A stretch of 64,000 nucleotides of DNA from Pedobacter sp. R20-19 (GTDB lineage: Bacteria > Bacteroidota > Bacteroidia > Sphingobacteriales > Sphingobacteriaceae). The translations under genes and the position numbers were made by a program. Positions 9,545 to 19,456 of the stretch are shown here, piece by piece (the stretch's first letter is position 1; each line of letters opens with the position of its first letter). The stretch covers positions 62,001 to 126,000 of the forward strand of contig NZ_JCKI01000009.1 of the NCBI RefSeq assembly GCF_000708265.2, in the 5' to 3' direction. The notes beneath the pieces were generated by a model. The model made no database searches and was not told the origin of the DNA. It saw only the letters and a list, made by a program, of their open reading frames with translations.

Positions 9545-10672
9545 ATGAAGAAACTTATATTTTGTGCTGCCTTATTAATAGGGCTATCCACCCAATTGCT
9601 TTTTGCTCAGAAACTCCCGAATAAAAGTAAGGTATTAAAGGCATTAAAATCTACCAATGCCTATTTCATGAACAAGTGGCCTGATGCTGGAAAATCCATC
9701 ATTACCAACAAAGAAAGGCCAAGTAATCTTTGGACGAGAGCAGTTTATTACGAAGGCTTAATGGCTTTGTATCAAATTCATCCAGATCAGACATATTACG
9801 ATTATGCTGTGCAATGGGGAGAGAAACATCAATGGGGATTGAGAGATGGTGTTAAAACCCGTGACGCCGATAATCAGGCCTGCGGACAAACCTATATTGA
9901 TTTGTATAACATTGATAAAAAGCCTGAACGCATCAGAGATATTAAAGCCTCAATGGACTTAATGATTTTATCCAATAAAGTAAAAGACTGGACCTGGATC
10001 GATGCTTTACAAATGGCCATGCCGGTGTTTGCCAAATTAGGTAAAGTTTATCAAGACACTGTTTATTACGAATACATGTACAAAATGTATCTCCATAGCA
10101 AAAATGTTGAAGGTGGTGGTTTGTATAATGCAAACGATGGACTCTGGTGGCGGGATAAGGATTTTGTACCTCCCTATAAAGAACCTAATGGTGCAGATTG
10201 TTATTGGTCACGTGGGAATGGTTGGGTAGTTGCGGCCTTGGTACGGGTGATGGAAACGATGCCTAAAAATGCAATTGGCTATGAGGAGTATTTAAAAACC
10301 TACCATGAAATGATTAAAGCTTTGGTGCCTTTGCAACGTGCCGATGGTTTCTGGAACGTAAGTTTACATGATCCAAACCATTTTGGCGGCAAGGAAACAT
10401 CTGGCACAGCTTTATTTGTTTATGGCATGGCTTGGGGTGTAAATCAGGGTATTTTAGATCAAGCAACTTATCTGCCTGTGATTATAAAAGCGTGGAATGC
10501 CATGGCGAAAGACGCCGTACATTCAAACGGGGTTTTAGGATATGTGCAAGGAACAGGAAAGGAACCAAAAGATGGACAACCAGTGAACTTCACTCATACA
10601 CCTGATTTTGAAGATTATGGCTTAGGCTGCTTTTTGTTAGCAGGAACAGAAGTCTACAAATTAAAGAAATAA
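9545..10672 (+). CDS. GH105 unsaturated rhamnogalacturonyl/galacturonyl hydrolase
   Basis: Hydrates and releases the unsaturated uronic acid that lyases such as PL11 leave at the non-reducing end. The ATG at 9545 (MKKLIFCAALLIG..LLFAQ) gives a proper signal peptide and 375 residues, typical for YteR/YesR-type enzymes; an ATG two codons earlier (9539) is equally possible. The (alpha/alpha)6 barrel carries both expected acidic residues: Asp109 in DADNQACGQ and Asp153 in WIDALQM, matching Asp88 and Asp143 of YteR. The sugar-stacking GGGLYN and DGFWNVSLHD segments follow. A signal peptide implies periplasmic action, the last step on lyase oligosaccharides before import. It lies in the same plus-strand run as rhaM and GH106. 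Confidence 0.92.
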   Translation: MKKLIFCAALLIGLSTQLLFAQKLPNKSKVLKALKSTNAYFMNKWPDAGKSIITNKERPSNLWTRAVYYEGLMALYQIHPDQTYYDYAVQWGEKHQWGLRDGVKTRDADNQACGQTYIDLYNIDKKPERIRDIKASMDLMILSNKVKDWTWIDALQMAMPVFAKLGKVYQDTVYYEYMYKMYLHSKNVEGGGLYNANDGLWWRDKDFVPPYKEPNGADCYWSRGNGWVVAALVRVMETMPKNAIGYEEYLKTYHEMIKALVPLQRADGFWNVSLHDPNHFGGKETSGTALFVYGMAWGVNQGILDQATYLPVIIKAWNAMAKDAVHSNGVLGYVQGTGKEPKDGQPVNFTHTPDFEDYGLGCFLLAGTEVYKLKK

Positions 10673-10682
10673 CGCTTCTATT

Positions 10683-10815
10683 GCTTCTGGTCATTCATAG
10701 TGCTGTTGTTATTCAGAACGCAGTGAAGAATCTGCAAGCGATGAAATACAGGCTGTTGAGATTGCAGAAAGCAATTAGTAGTGAATTTTGGTGAACCATA
10801 CCTCACCATGACGAA
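10683..10815. repeat. Intergenic remnant of interspersed repeats before rhaM
   Basis: The 164-bp gap between GH105 and rhaM has no gene. It contains fragments such as GGTCATTCATAG, CAGAACGCAGTGAAGAATCTGC and CACCATGACG, which resemble decayed copies of the GTCATT...AATGAC repeat seen intact at 57530-57592. Assignment is by eye only. Confidence 0.4.
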
Positions 10816-10836
10816 GTTAAAATTTAAAAGAAAAAA

Positions 10837-11145
10837 ATGAAAACCGCCTTTAAAATGAAACTCAAACCAGGTTTCGAAGTAGAATATAAAAAGCGACATG
10901 ATGAAATCTGGCCTGAGCTGTCTGCATTATTAAAAGAAAACGGAGTAAGTGATTATTCCATCTTTTTAGATGAAGAAACCAGTACTTTATTCGCAGTACA
11001 GCAACAGAACGGAAATTCATCTCAGGATCTTGGAAGCACGGCTATCGTTCAGAAATGGTGGGCCTATATGGCCGATATCATGGAAACAAATCCAGATCAA
11101 TCTCCTATATCACAACCCTTAACACTGGTATTTCATCTTGACTAA
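10837..11145 (+). CDS. rhaM: L-rhamnose mutarotase
   Basis: Interconverts the alpha and beta anomers of L-rhamnose so that the isomerase receives the right form. The 102-residue length is normal, and the sequence shows the dimeric alpha/beta-barrel family pattern: FKMKLKPGFEVEYKKRHDEIWPE at the N-terminus with the active-site His, then KWWAYMADIM near residue 70. There is no signal peptide, so it acts in the cytoplasm on rhamnose released by the GH106 enzyme. The frame of the next gene can be extended to overlap its end, so the two are tightly coupled. Its presence inside an otherwise exported enzyme set is strong evidence that rhamnose is a main product of the locus. Confidence 0.93.
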   Translation: MKTAFKMKLKPGFEVEYKKRHDEIWPELSALLKENGVSDYSIFLDEETSTLFAVQQQNGNSSQDLGSTAIVQKWWAYMADIMETNPDQSPISQPLTLVFHLD

Positions 11146-11155
11146 GTCTGATAAA

Positions 11156-13921
11156 ATGAAAAGATTTATTGCTTCTATTTTAGTTTGCATAGCTTTCTTA
11201 AGCAGTGTAGAAGCACAATTGCCTGCAAAAAAAATGGTGGGCTGGCCTAAGGTAGAAAACCAAATGAAACCATGGACCAGGTGGTGGTGGATGGGCAATG
11301 CCGTTGATGACCAGAACCTCGATGACATTTTACAAAAATATGCCACTGCTGGTTTAGGTGGGGTAGAAGTAACGCCCATCTACGGCGCTGTTGGCTTCGA
11401 AAAACAATATCTGCAATTCCTTTCACCCGCCTGGATGAATGCCCTGCATTACACGGTAAAAAAAGCAAATGCTTTAGGGATGGGTGTGGATATGAATACA
11501 GGAACCGGATGGCCATTTGGAGGGCCGCAAATTAAACCAGAATATGCAGCGACCAAACTGATCATTCAGGATTATAAACTGAAGGCTGGTGAGCAATTGT
11601 CTGAACCCATAAAGGTGAAAGAAGCAAAGCAGGATTTTGCTACTTTGCAGGGCTTAACGGCTTATGGTCCAAATGGGGTAGTTGAAAACCTTCTTCCTTT
11701 ACTTCAAAAAGATGGTACTCTGTCTTGGTCGCCTAAATCAGGAGTGTGGAATATTTATGCTGCTTTTTCTGGAAAAACAAGGCAATTAGTCAAGCGTGCG
11801 GCTCCGGGAGGAGAAGGTTTTACACTCGATCATCTGGATCAAAAATCTGTTGATGTATATTTGAAGCGGTTTACTGATGCTTTTAATGACCAACCACAAG
11901 GCATCAGGTCTTTTTTTAATGATAGCTATGAAGTTTATGGCGCTACCTGGACACCGACTTTTTTCAATGAATTTAAAAAGAACAGGGGTTACGAGCTTGA
12001 AATGCACCTCAGAGACCTTGCAAGCCAGGACAGTACGGATGAAAACATTGCCCGTTTAAAATCAGACTACCGGGAAACAATGGATGAGCTGCTGCTGAAT
12101 AACTTTACTAAAAACTGGACCAACTGGGCGCATGGCTTAAAATCAAAGACAAAAAATCAATCGCATGGTTCACCGGGTAATCTGCTCGATCTTTATGGAG
12201 CGGTAGATATCCCGGAAACGGAGACCTTTGGTTCCAGTGCCTTTGATATTCCCGGTTTGCGCCGAGACACTGCCGATATCAGAAATGTAGATCCAGACCC
12301 GATTATGAGTAAGTTTGCTTCTTCTGCAGCCCATACCAATGGAAAAACACTGGTGTCTTCAGAAACTTTTACCTGGCTAACCGAGCATTTTAAAACCGCT
12401 TATTCACAGTGTAAACCGGAGGCTGAGCAGCTGTTTTTATCGGGTATTAATCATATTTTTTATCATGGCACTACTAACTCTCTAAAGGATATCGCCTGGC
12501 CGGGATGGTTATTTTATGCCTCCGTTGAAATGAATCCCAATAACAGCTTATGGCCGCATGCCAATGGACTTAATCAATACATTGCCCGTTGTCAATCCAT
12601 ACTGCAATCAGGAAAACCCGATAACGAACTGCTAATTTACTGGCCAATTTATGATGTATGGAATAAAGCAAAAGGCTTGGATATGCCACTGAAAGTACAT
12701 GATGTAGATGAGTGGTTACATCCTACGGCATTTTATAAACTGGCAAAAGATTTATCAAAGTCAGGTTATGCATACGATTTTACTTCTGATCGGGTATTAA
12801 GCCGTGCGAAGGTTAATGATCATTTACTACAGACATCAGAAAATGCATCATCATACAAAGTACTTATTATTCCGGAAAGTAAACTGATGAGTTTAGAAAC
12901 CTTGAATCATATTGTAGCGTTGGCAAGCAAAGGCGCAACGGTTATTTTTCAGCAACTGCCAAAAGATGTTCCCGGTTTAAATGATCTGGAGAAGAGGAGG
13001 GCGAAACTGAAATCGGTACTAGCCGGTTTAGCCTTTCAGCCAGATGCCAATGGCCTTTCAAGTTTTAAAACTGGAAATGGAGAAATCATTTTAGCCAGTG
13101 ATATACAGCAGGCACTTACTCAGCGCCATATTAACCGCGAAAAACTTACAGGTGTGGGGCTGGAATTTATCAGGCGAAAAAATAACGGCGACACTTATTA
13201 CTACCTGGTAAACCATACAGCGAAAGATATCGATACTTATTTAACCATTAATGCTAAGGGAAAAGTGGTGATCATGGATCCGCAAAACGGAGCAATAGGT
13301 TTGGGGGCGATGAAAGAAAATCAGGTTAGGGTACAAATTAAATCAGGACAAGCACTTTTCCTGAATGTGCTAAATAAACCTATCCAAAATGGAGTATGGA
13401 AGTATCTTAACCAAGCGGCTAAACCTATTTCCATTACCCAGCCATGGACATTGCATTTTACAGCGGGTGGACCAGTGCTTCCAGCTGATCAGCAACTGGA
13501 TAAATTAATCTCGTGGACAGATTTAAAAGATCCAAAACTTAAGGCTTTCTCCGGAACAGGTTTGTATACCAGCCATTTCACTTTACCTACAAAAACCGCA
13601 AAAGAATATTTGCTTAGCCTTGGTCAGGTAGATGAAAGTGCAAAAGTATGGATCAATGGAAAAGAAGTGGGGATTTTGTGGAGCATCCCATTTGAAGCCC
13701 GTATTAGCAAGTATTTAAAGCCAGGAACTAATACCATCAAAATAGAGGTGGTTAACCTGATGGCCAACCGCATCCGGGATATGGATATCAGGAAAATTCC
13801 ATGGCGAAATTATCATGAAATCAATTTTGTAAATATTGATTATAAACCCTTTGATGCTTCGAACTGGTCTGTAATGCCATCCGGATTGATCGGCCCGGTG
13901 TTAATTACGCCGTATAACTAA
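11156..13921 (+). CDS. GH106 alpha-L-rhamnosidase
   Basis: A 921-residue secreted enzyme that removes alpha-L-rhamnose, here probably from RG-I oligosaccharides. The ATG at 11156 starts the signal peptide (MKRFIASILVCIAFLSSVEAQ); an in-frame ATG at 11138 would overlap rhaM and is less likely. The N-terminal PWTRWWWMGNAV and GLGGVEVTPIYG segments and the GVDMNTGTGWPFGGP segment are characteristic of GH106. The end (LSLGQVDESAKVWINGKEVG) is a galactose-binding-like beta-sandwich that often carries the family's C-terminal domain. It lies 10 bp after rhaM and 23 bp before the GH28 gene, consistent with one operon. Confidence 0.92.
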   Translation: MKRFIASILVCIAFLSSVEAQLPAKKMVGWPKVENQMKPWTRWWWMGNAVDDQNLDDILQKYATAGLGGVEVTPIYGAVGFEKQYLQFLSPAWMNALHYTVKKANALGMGVDMNTGTGWPFGGPQIKPEYAATKLIIQDYKLKAGEQLSEPIKVKEAKQDFATLQGLTAYGPNGVVENLLPLLQKDGTLSWSPKSGVWNIYAAFSGKTRQLVKRAAPGGEGFTLDHLDQKSVDVYLKRFTDAFNDQPQGIRSFFNDSYEVYGATWTPTFFNEFKKNRGYELEMHLRDLASQDSTDENIARLKSDYRETMDELLLNNFTKNWTNWAHGLKSKTKNQSHGSPGNLLDLYGAVDIPETETFGSSAFDIPGLRRDTADIRNVDPDPIMSKFASSAAHTNGKTLVSSETFTWLTEHFKTAYSQCKPEAEQLFLSGINHIFYHGTTNSLKDIAWPGWLFYASVEMNPNNSLWPHANGLNQYIARCQSILQSGKPDNELLIYWPIYDVWNKAKGLDMPLKVHDVDEWLHPTAFYKLAKDLSKSGYAYDFTSDRVLSRAKVNDHLLQTSENASSYKVLIIPESKLMSLETLNHIVALASKGATVIFQQLPKDVPGLNDLEKRRAKLKSVLAGLAFQPDANGLSSFKTGNGEIILASDIQQALTQRHINREKLTGVGLEFIRRKNNGDTYYYLVNHTAKDIDTYLTINAKGKVVIMDPQNGAIGLGAMKENQVRVQIKSGQALFLNVLNKPIQNGVWKYLNQAAKPISITQPWTLHFTAGGPVLPADQQLDKLISWTDLKDPKLKAFSGTGLYTSHFTLPTKTAKEYLLSLGQVDESAKVWINGKEVGILWSIPFEARISKYLKPGTNTIKIEVVNLMANRIRDMDIRKIPWRNYHEINFVNIDYKPFDASNWSVMPSGLIGPVLITPYN

Positions 13922-13944
13922 ATTAACAAATTATCTTTAAAAAT

Positions 13945-15195
13945 ATGATGAAATTATTTTACTTGCTTACTTTACTAATCGTCTTTTTACATCCCGTAAA
14001 GGCACAGGATTATGATATTGCCCGTTATGGTGTAAAGACAGATAGCACTATCGTTCAGACGAAAGCGATTCAAAAAGTAATTGATAAAGCCTTTGCAAAA
14101 GGTGGTGGAGTGATTGTCATCCCGAAAGGAACTTATTTAACAGGGGCATTGTTTTTTAAACAAAAAACCAGTCTAGTGTTGCAAGAAGGGGCGGTGTTGA
14201 AAGGTTCGGATGAAATTAAGAATTATCCTTTTATTCCTTCCCGAATGGAAGGACAGAGTCTGGATTATTATGCAGCCCTGATCAATGCCTATGGTGTAGA
14301 TGGATTTAGCATTAAAGGGCCCGGTACCATCAACGGCAATGGATTGAAGTTCTGGAAAATCTTTTGGGCACATCGGGAGGAAATGAAGAAATTGGGTAAA
14401 GCGTCTACCAATCTCGAAGTCAGCCGACCACGTTTAATCTTTATCTGGAAGAGCGATCATGTTAAAATTCAACAGGTACAGTTGCGCAATTCGGGTTTCT
14501 GGACAACTCATTTTTACCAGTGTAATGACGTATTGGTGGAAGATACCAACATTCAATCTCCTTTTAAACCTGTTCCTGCACCCAGTTCTGATGGTATAGA
14601 TCTGGATGTTTGTAAAGGTGTTACCATCAGAAACTGCTACATCTCCGTAAATGATGATGCCATTGTGATTAAGGGTGGAAAAGGACCTACAGCACATCAA
14701 TTGCCACAAAATGGAATAGTAGAAGATGTGCTGATTGAGAACTGTACTTTTGGCCCTTCTCATGCCACGCTGACTATGGGAAGTGAATGCATACATGCTA
14801 AAAACATTACGATGAGAAATTGTGTGGTAGAGAATGATTGTCCCATTCTGAAATTTAAAATGCGTGGAGATACCTTCCAGTTATTTGAAAATATTACCGT
14901 CGATAACATTTCAGGAAATTGTGGGGCTGTGATTGATTTAAACCCTTGGAGCCAGTTTTTTGATTTAGGTGGAAGTGAGGCAAAACCCTTCGGCGTCATT
15001 AAAAATATTAAACTCTCCAATATCAAAGTCAAAAGCACAAAATTTGGAGAAATGCAAGGAAATCCACTGGATCAGGTATCGGATTTTAGTTTCAAAAATG
15101 TAGAAGTCACGACTCCAAATCCGATACTTAAGAATAAGTATGAAGGCGTGAAATTTGAAAATGTGGTGGTGAATGGAAAGGCGATGGTTCATTAA
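13945..15195 (+). CDS. GH28 polygalacturonase/rhamnogalacturonan hydrolase
   Basis: A right-handed beta-helix hydrolase that cuts galacturonate-containing backbones. A signal peptide ends near KAQ (residue 21). The family catalytic aspartates are visible: Asp216 in SSDGIDLD and Asp237-Asp238 in NDDA. The FKMRG segment near residue 308 matches the conserved RIK-type substrate-binding site. At 416 residues it is complete. Position at the end of a rhamnose-centred run suggests a rhamnogalacturonan-directed exo-enzyme instead of a homogalacturonan endo-enzyme, but this is inference. The convergent GH39 gene ends only 319 bp away, across a repeat cluster. Confidence 0.9.
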   Translation: MMKLFYLLTLLIVFLHPVKAQDYDIARYGVKTDSTIVQTKAIQKVIDKAFAKGGGVIVIPKGTYLTGALFFKQKTSLVLQEGAVLKGSDEIKNYPFIPSRMEGQSLDYYAALINAYGVDGFSIKGPGTINGNGLKFWKIFWAHREEMKKLGKASTNLEVSRPRLIFIWKSDHVKIQQVQLRNSGFWTTHFYQCNDVLVEDTNIQSPFKPVPAPSSDGIDLDVCKGVTIRNCYISVNDDAIVIKGGKGPTAHQLPQNGIVEDVLIENCTFGPSHATLTMGSECIHAKNITMRNCVVENDCPILKFKMRGDTFQLFENITVDNISGNCGAVIDLNPWSQFFDLGGSEAKPFGVIKNIKLSNIKVKSTKFGEMQGNPLDQVSDFSFKNVEVTTPNPILKNKYEGVKFENVVVNGKAMVH

Positions 15196-15234
15196 ATACG
15201 AAGTATCTAAAGGGCAGGGCGGAGTAAGAATTTT

Positions 15235-15507
15235 CTATCGGTTGGTATCTCACCAACCGAAAAAAATAGATTTAAACTGATTGGTGAAGCACCAACAATT
15301 CATCTATCGGTTGGTGTTTCACCGACCGAAAAAGGGTGCATATAAATTCAATAGGATTAACATATTTTATCTATCGGTTGGTGTCTCACCAACCGAAAAA
15401 AATAGGATTAACACATTTAAACTGGTCGTTAAGATACCAATCATTAAATTGATTTTTTATTTAGACTGACGAAGTTCCCCATCGCAAATCCCAGCGAAAC
15501 TTCGTAA
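15235..15507. repeat. Second cluster of GGTTGGTG...CACCAACC palindromes at a convergent junction
   Basis: Palindromes of the same type as at 5.3-6.3 kb occur at 15240-15258, 15309-15327 and 15376-15394, each preceded by CTATC and followed by GAAAAA; a weaker relative (ATTGGTGAAGCACCAAC) is near 15280. The cluster closes with GACGAAGTT...AACTTCGT arms at 15467-15507. It fills the gap between the ends of the GH28 (plus) and GH39 (minus) genes, so it may act as a bidirectional transcription end. A short open frame in it is just translated repeat. Confidence 0.88.
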
Positions 15508-15513
15508 GTGAAA

Positions 15514-17184
15514 TTATCTTACACTCAACAAAGAAACACCTTGTCTGGGTAATTCAAAAACAAACGGACCAGCGCTAGTATCATATTTAATTGCTTTTCC
15601 TATAGTTTTCAACTTGCTTGATTTTTCTAGTGTAGCAATTTGTGCAACCGTCGGCTGTTGAGGTGAGCCCATCTTTTTCCAAGCTTCGTACGCATTACTA
15701 TGTTCATCATCAATGCGAAAATGCTGAATAGTTACTATTTTCTTACCCAGGCCATTTAAGGAGATTGCAACGGTATCTGTTATTCCCTTTTTATCTACAT
15801 CATGATAATTCCAGATTAAAACAGTAGCCGATTTTTGATCACTTGCTGCCAGCACACCAACATCGGGCGCAGATCTTCTGATACTTGAATCCAGTACAGT
15901 TTTAAGTGGATACATGTGGTTACTCTGTACCTCAACACGGTTTCCCTTCATCATGCCGAACATTTTGAAAACATTTAAAACAGGCTTATTGATGCCATTG
16001 GTAGCCAGATCCCTGAAACCGGCAAACCAAGGTTGGTTTTCAAATTCAAAAGACCAGCTTACCGCACCTAAAAGATTGATGTTATACTGATCTGTTAATT
16101 CATATAACCTGGCAAAAGAAGCTGCGGTATAGCTAGAATACATGGTGCCATTTCGGTATGCATTCTCCGGATTGGTAGACATGCCACAAGCCGCGCAGCC
16201 TTCAGGATCAAACTCCCCGATAATGACCGGGATATTTTTTAATTGTGGATATTTGCTGATCACTTTATAGTTGGCCGCTACATTTTGAAGTTCAGCACGA
16301 ATATTCATCACCACAACGCCATCCACGAATTTAGGTGAGCCTTTGGCATGAAACAAAACGGCATCCAGTGGTGAACCTGTTTTGCCTGTTACATAATTGG
16401 TTCCGGTTAGGCAATGGCTGATAAAAGCATCAAGATATTTACTGCCACCACCCGTAACATTTGCCCCACCAATTTTTGCGGTTGGTAATGCCCTTTTTAA
16501 ACCATCAGCAGCATAATCATATAATTTAAAAAAATCGGCCTGGGTACTTTTCCAGTAAACACCATCAGGCTCATTCCATACTTCCCAGTACCAGCTTTCT
16601 ACTTCTTTTTGTCCATATCTTTCCACACAATGCTTTACCCATTCATATACCAGATTACCCCATTTCTGATAATCTTTAGGTGGGTAAGACCATCCGGTCA
16701 TGATTTCCTCATAACGCATTCCTGGTTTCCATTGATGCTGGTAGGGAATGGGTTTTACTGATAAAGCTTCTGGCATAAAGCCAATTTGAGCCAGGGGCTT
16801 CATTCCCCGTTTAACATAGGTATCAAAAATGCGGTCTACAATCGTCCAGTTGTAAACTGGATTTCCATTTTTATCTTCAGTATAAGCATTTGAAGAACCC
16901 CATTTCAGGGCGGGTGAGCCATCACCAGAGGTTAATAAATTATGGGCACGAACGTAAACAGGAACCGGACTTAAGTTGGAAATATCCGTCAGCAGTTTCT
17001 GGCCATCCTTCATATAAGTAAAATTGGGCTCATCGTATCCAAACCAAGCCCATACAGGTTTCATTTCTGCAATTTTTTTATCGAAGTTAACTTTGATATC
17101 GGCACGGGTTTGTGCCCAGCCAATGTTAACTATTCCAAAGAGGCCTAAAATTAAAAAAAGTGACTTGAACTGATTTTTCATCAT
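15514..17184 (-). CDS. GH39 family glycoside hydrolase
   Basis: A 556-residue secreted enzyme with a signal peptide ending near GWAQ (residue 25). The TIM-barrel catalytic residues are Glu205 in WNEPDG (acid/base) and Glu324 in IIGEFD (nucleophile), the standard retaining clan A pair. Annotation pipelines usually call such proteins beta-xylosidase, but GH39 also includes iduronidases and enzymes acting on arabinose-containing side chains of plant glycans. Given the RG-I setting a side-chain arabinose or galactose linkage is as likely as xylose. It lies downstream of susC-susD on the same strand, about 260 bp after susD across a probable terminator, so it may have its own promoter. Confidence 0.82.
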   Translation of the reverse strand: MMKNQFKSLFLILGLFGIVNIGWAQTRADIKVNFDKKIAEMKPVWAWFGYDEPNFTYMKDGQKLLTDISNLSPVPVYVRAHNLLTSGDGSPALKWGSSNAYTEDKNGNPVYNWTIVDRIFDTYVKRGMKPLAQIGFMPEALSVKPIPYQHQWKPGMRYEEIMTGWSYPPKDYQKWGNLVYEWVKHCVERYGQKEVESWYWEVWNEPDGVYWKSTQADFFKLYDYAADGLKRALPTAKIGGANVTGGGSKYLDAFISHCLTGTNYVTGKTGSPLDAVLFHAKGSPKFVDGVVVMNIRAELQNVAANYKVISKYPQLKNIPVIIGEFDPEGCAACGMSTNPENAYRNGTMYSSYTAASFARLYELTDQYNINLLGAVSWSFEFENQPWFAGFRDLATNGINKPVLNVFKMFGMMKGNRVEVQSNHMYPLKTVLDSSIRRSAPDVGVLAASDQKSATVLIWNYHDVDKKGITDTVAISLNGLGKKIVTIQHFRIDDEHSNAYEAWKKMGSPQQPTVAQIATLEKSSKLKTIGKAIKYDTSAGPFVFELPRQGVSLLSVR

Positions 17185-17385
17185 GGGATAGGATCGGTGA
17201 AAGGATTTACGTTCATATATTGGTCAGATAAAGTAATCAATCTATGCTAACTAACACACAAAATCTGATTGTAATCAATAATATTTGGTTAAAAATGAAT
17301 ACGATTTTACTCTTTTTATATTTCAGAACGGTCCTGCGCTGTCCTGCAAATTTGCTATAGAGCTGTTACAAGTGAATGGGGTTTT

Positions 17386-17423
17386 AAATAAAAAGCGCAA
17401 TCAGCAGATGGCCGATTGCGCTT
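17386..17423 (-). terminator. Rho-independent terminator after susD
   Basis: Read on the minus strand: a 10-bp stem AAGCGCAATC / GATTGCGCTT with an 11-nt loop, followed by TTTATTT. It lies just past the susD stop codon and before the GH39 gene. Confidence 0.8.
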
Positions 17424-17444
17424 AAATAAATAAAATGTATCGAA

Positions 17445-19445
17445 TTACCAGCCTGGATTTTGCATGGCTTGCTTTTCAGCAGGACTTAATGCATTACCAT
17501 TGTTCTTAATCACATCCAGAAAAGATTGCGGAACCGGTCTTAAATAATGTTTACTTTCAATCGGTTTTGCCTCACTGTTAAATGCAGCAGTTCTCGCCAC
17601 CAATGTTTTGGTACGGGCCAGATCTTCCCATCGTTGTAGTTCACCCATTAATTCTCTTGATCGTTCATTTAATACAAAGGCAATAAATTTATCGCTTTGA
17701 GCAGTTGCCCCAATTTTATCAAAAAATTCTCTGTTCGAATTAAAGATATCTCCCTCACTGTTTAAATGCATAGAAGTTAAGGTATTGGCAGTTGTAACCG
17801 GAATATTATTGGATTCGAAATAGGTATTTTTATCTGAGTATGATGAAAGGGCTGTAGCATTAGTAGCCGGATTTGTTTTATATGAAATGCCGCCATCAAC
17901 ATAACTCTCCCTGTTTTCACCATCTTTATAAGCAGCCCGGTCCCTTACCTTATTTAAATATGGAATGGCTTGTGCATATTGGCCTAATCGTCCGTAAGCC
18001 TCAGCTGCTATGAGATAGGTTTCAGCTAAACGGGCCAAAATACCATCCCGCTGTCCAAATTGTGAAGCCACCAGATTTCTTGATCCATCCATAAATTTAG
18101 ATAAGGCTACGAACTGGCTCACGCCGTAGTTGCCATGCGCATTTAAATAGCTTTGTGGCTGGCCTGCAAAATACCGCACAAACATACTTGGTTTGCGTCG
18201 ACCGAGATCTGTTGGAAGTGGGTTAGTGGCATTGGCAACGATTGGGGTATATCGGGTATCACCAGCATCATTCACAATGTACAAAACAGCTTCTTCTCCA
18301 CCTGCAAATTTAGCCAGGCCAACCTGGGCAGGCGTAGGTGCTGTTGCAGCCGTCCATTTTGGTGCACTCGCCGGATTGTTGGACACATATCTTGTTTTAA
18401 AGCTTTTCCAGAATCTGGAATCATTTACCCGGTCAAAAACGTCCAAAGCATAATCTGTAGATTTCAATCGCTGAAATTCACGTCCACCAGCAAGATCACG
18501 TACCATTCCTGGAAGCGTTTGATAAACGGATGGATAATATAAGTGAATTTGATTGCCATAACGGCCTTGCGTGGTGATATTATTTGAAAATTGTGCTGCT
18601 AAAATCACTTCCTTATTGGTTTCATTGGCACCATCAACTGTGGTGAAGTTCCATAAATCACTGAAATTAGTGGCGAGTGCATAACTGCCACTATTGATTA
18701 CCAGGTCGGCATATTTAATGGCATTCTGTAAATCAGCTGTTTTGGTGTCGCTATTCCATGAATTGTTGATTTCGCTGGCACGGAAAAGGTATGCCTTTGC
18801 TAAAAAGTGTGCAGCTGCCCCTTTAGATATTCTGCCGGTTTCAGTAACAGTTGTCGGCAATAATTCATAAGCTTGGGTAAAATCCTGAATAATTTGTGCA
18901 TAAACATCTTTTGCAGCACTTCTGGTAAATTCTTCCTGTATGGTTTCAGAGGGTTCTAACTTTAACGGAACTGCTCCAAATTGCTTAACCAGTTTAAAAT
19001 AATCAAAGGCCCGCATAAAGTAGCCTTCACCCAAACGGGTATTTTTATTGGCACCTTCGTAGTAAACAGGCACATTTTTGATAACGATATTGGCCGAATT
19101 AATGCTACCATACATATTGTCCCAAACGGCTGCCACATCCCCCGAAAGTGAATTGAAATTGCCATCGTATGAATTAAACATCTGTTCTGTCCGGTCTCCA
19201 CCAACCTTAAATTCATCTACGCCATAATTCGTAGTGGTATAAGCCCAGGTATAGTTGAAATGAAACTTTAAACTCTGGTACATACCAATCACTAAGCCAT
19301 CAAGACCCAGCGCGGTTTGAAAATCGGAGGTATTGTGTGAATTAATGACCTCTTCATCTAAAAAGCTTTTTTTGCAGGATGTCGGTAAAATCATTAATCC
19401 GCTTAACAGGGCCATCCCTGATAGTATATTGATAATCTTTTTCAT
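17445..19445 (-). CDS. SusD/RagB family glycan-binding lipoprotein (RG-I locus)
   Basis: The surface-exposed lipoprotein lid of a SusCD importer, binding oligosaccharides over the SusC barrel. The N-terminus ends in a lipobox (ILPTSC, Cys24), followed by KKSFLDEE, a classic SusD start. Tetratricopeptide-like helical parts follow (GEGYFMRAFDYFKLVKQFGAVPL, AETYLIAAEAYGRLG), and the C-terminal SusD segment includes REFFDKIG and NERSRELMGELQRWEDLARTK. The 666-residue length is on the long side of normal. It starts 11 bp after susC ends, on the same strand. It is probably induced with the pectin enzymes by a regulator outside the window. Confidence 0.95.
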   Translation of the reverse strand: MKKIINILSGMALLSGLMILPTSCKKSFLDEEVINSHNTSDFQTALGLDGLVIGMYQSLKFHFNYTWAYTTTNYGVDEFKVGGDRTEQMFNSYDGNFNSLSGDVAAVWDNMYGSINSANIVIKNVPVYYEGANKNTRLGEGYFMRAFDYFKLVKQFGAVPLKLEPSETIQEEFTRSAAKDVYAQIIQDFTQAYELLPTTVTETGRISKGAAAHFLAKAYLFRASEINNSWNSDTKTADLQNAIKYADLVINSGSYALATNFSDLWNFTTVDGANETNKEVILAAQFSNNITTQGRYGNQIHLYYPSVYQTLPGMVRDLAGGREFQRLKSTDYALDVFDRVNDSRFWKSFKTRYVSNNPASAPKWTAATAPTPAQVGLAKFAGGEEAVLYIVNDAGDTRYTPIVANATNPLPTDLGRRKPSMFVRYFAGQPQSYLNAHGNYGVSQFVALSKFMDGSRNLVASQFGQRDGILARLAETYLIAAEAYGRLGQYAQAIPYLNKVRDRAAYKDGENRESYVDGGISYKTNPATNATALSSYSDKNTYFESNNIPVTTANTLTSMHLNSEGDIFNSNREFFDKIGATAQSDKFIAFVLNERSRELMGELQRWEDLARTKTLVARTAAFNSEAKPIESKHYLRPVPQSFLDVIKNNGNALSPAEKQAMQNPGW

Positions 19446-19456
19446 GTTAATTTTGG

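Noticed and set aside
15281..15469. Short open frame in the second repeat cluster
   Set aside because: It translates the repeated palindromes and has no coding character.
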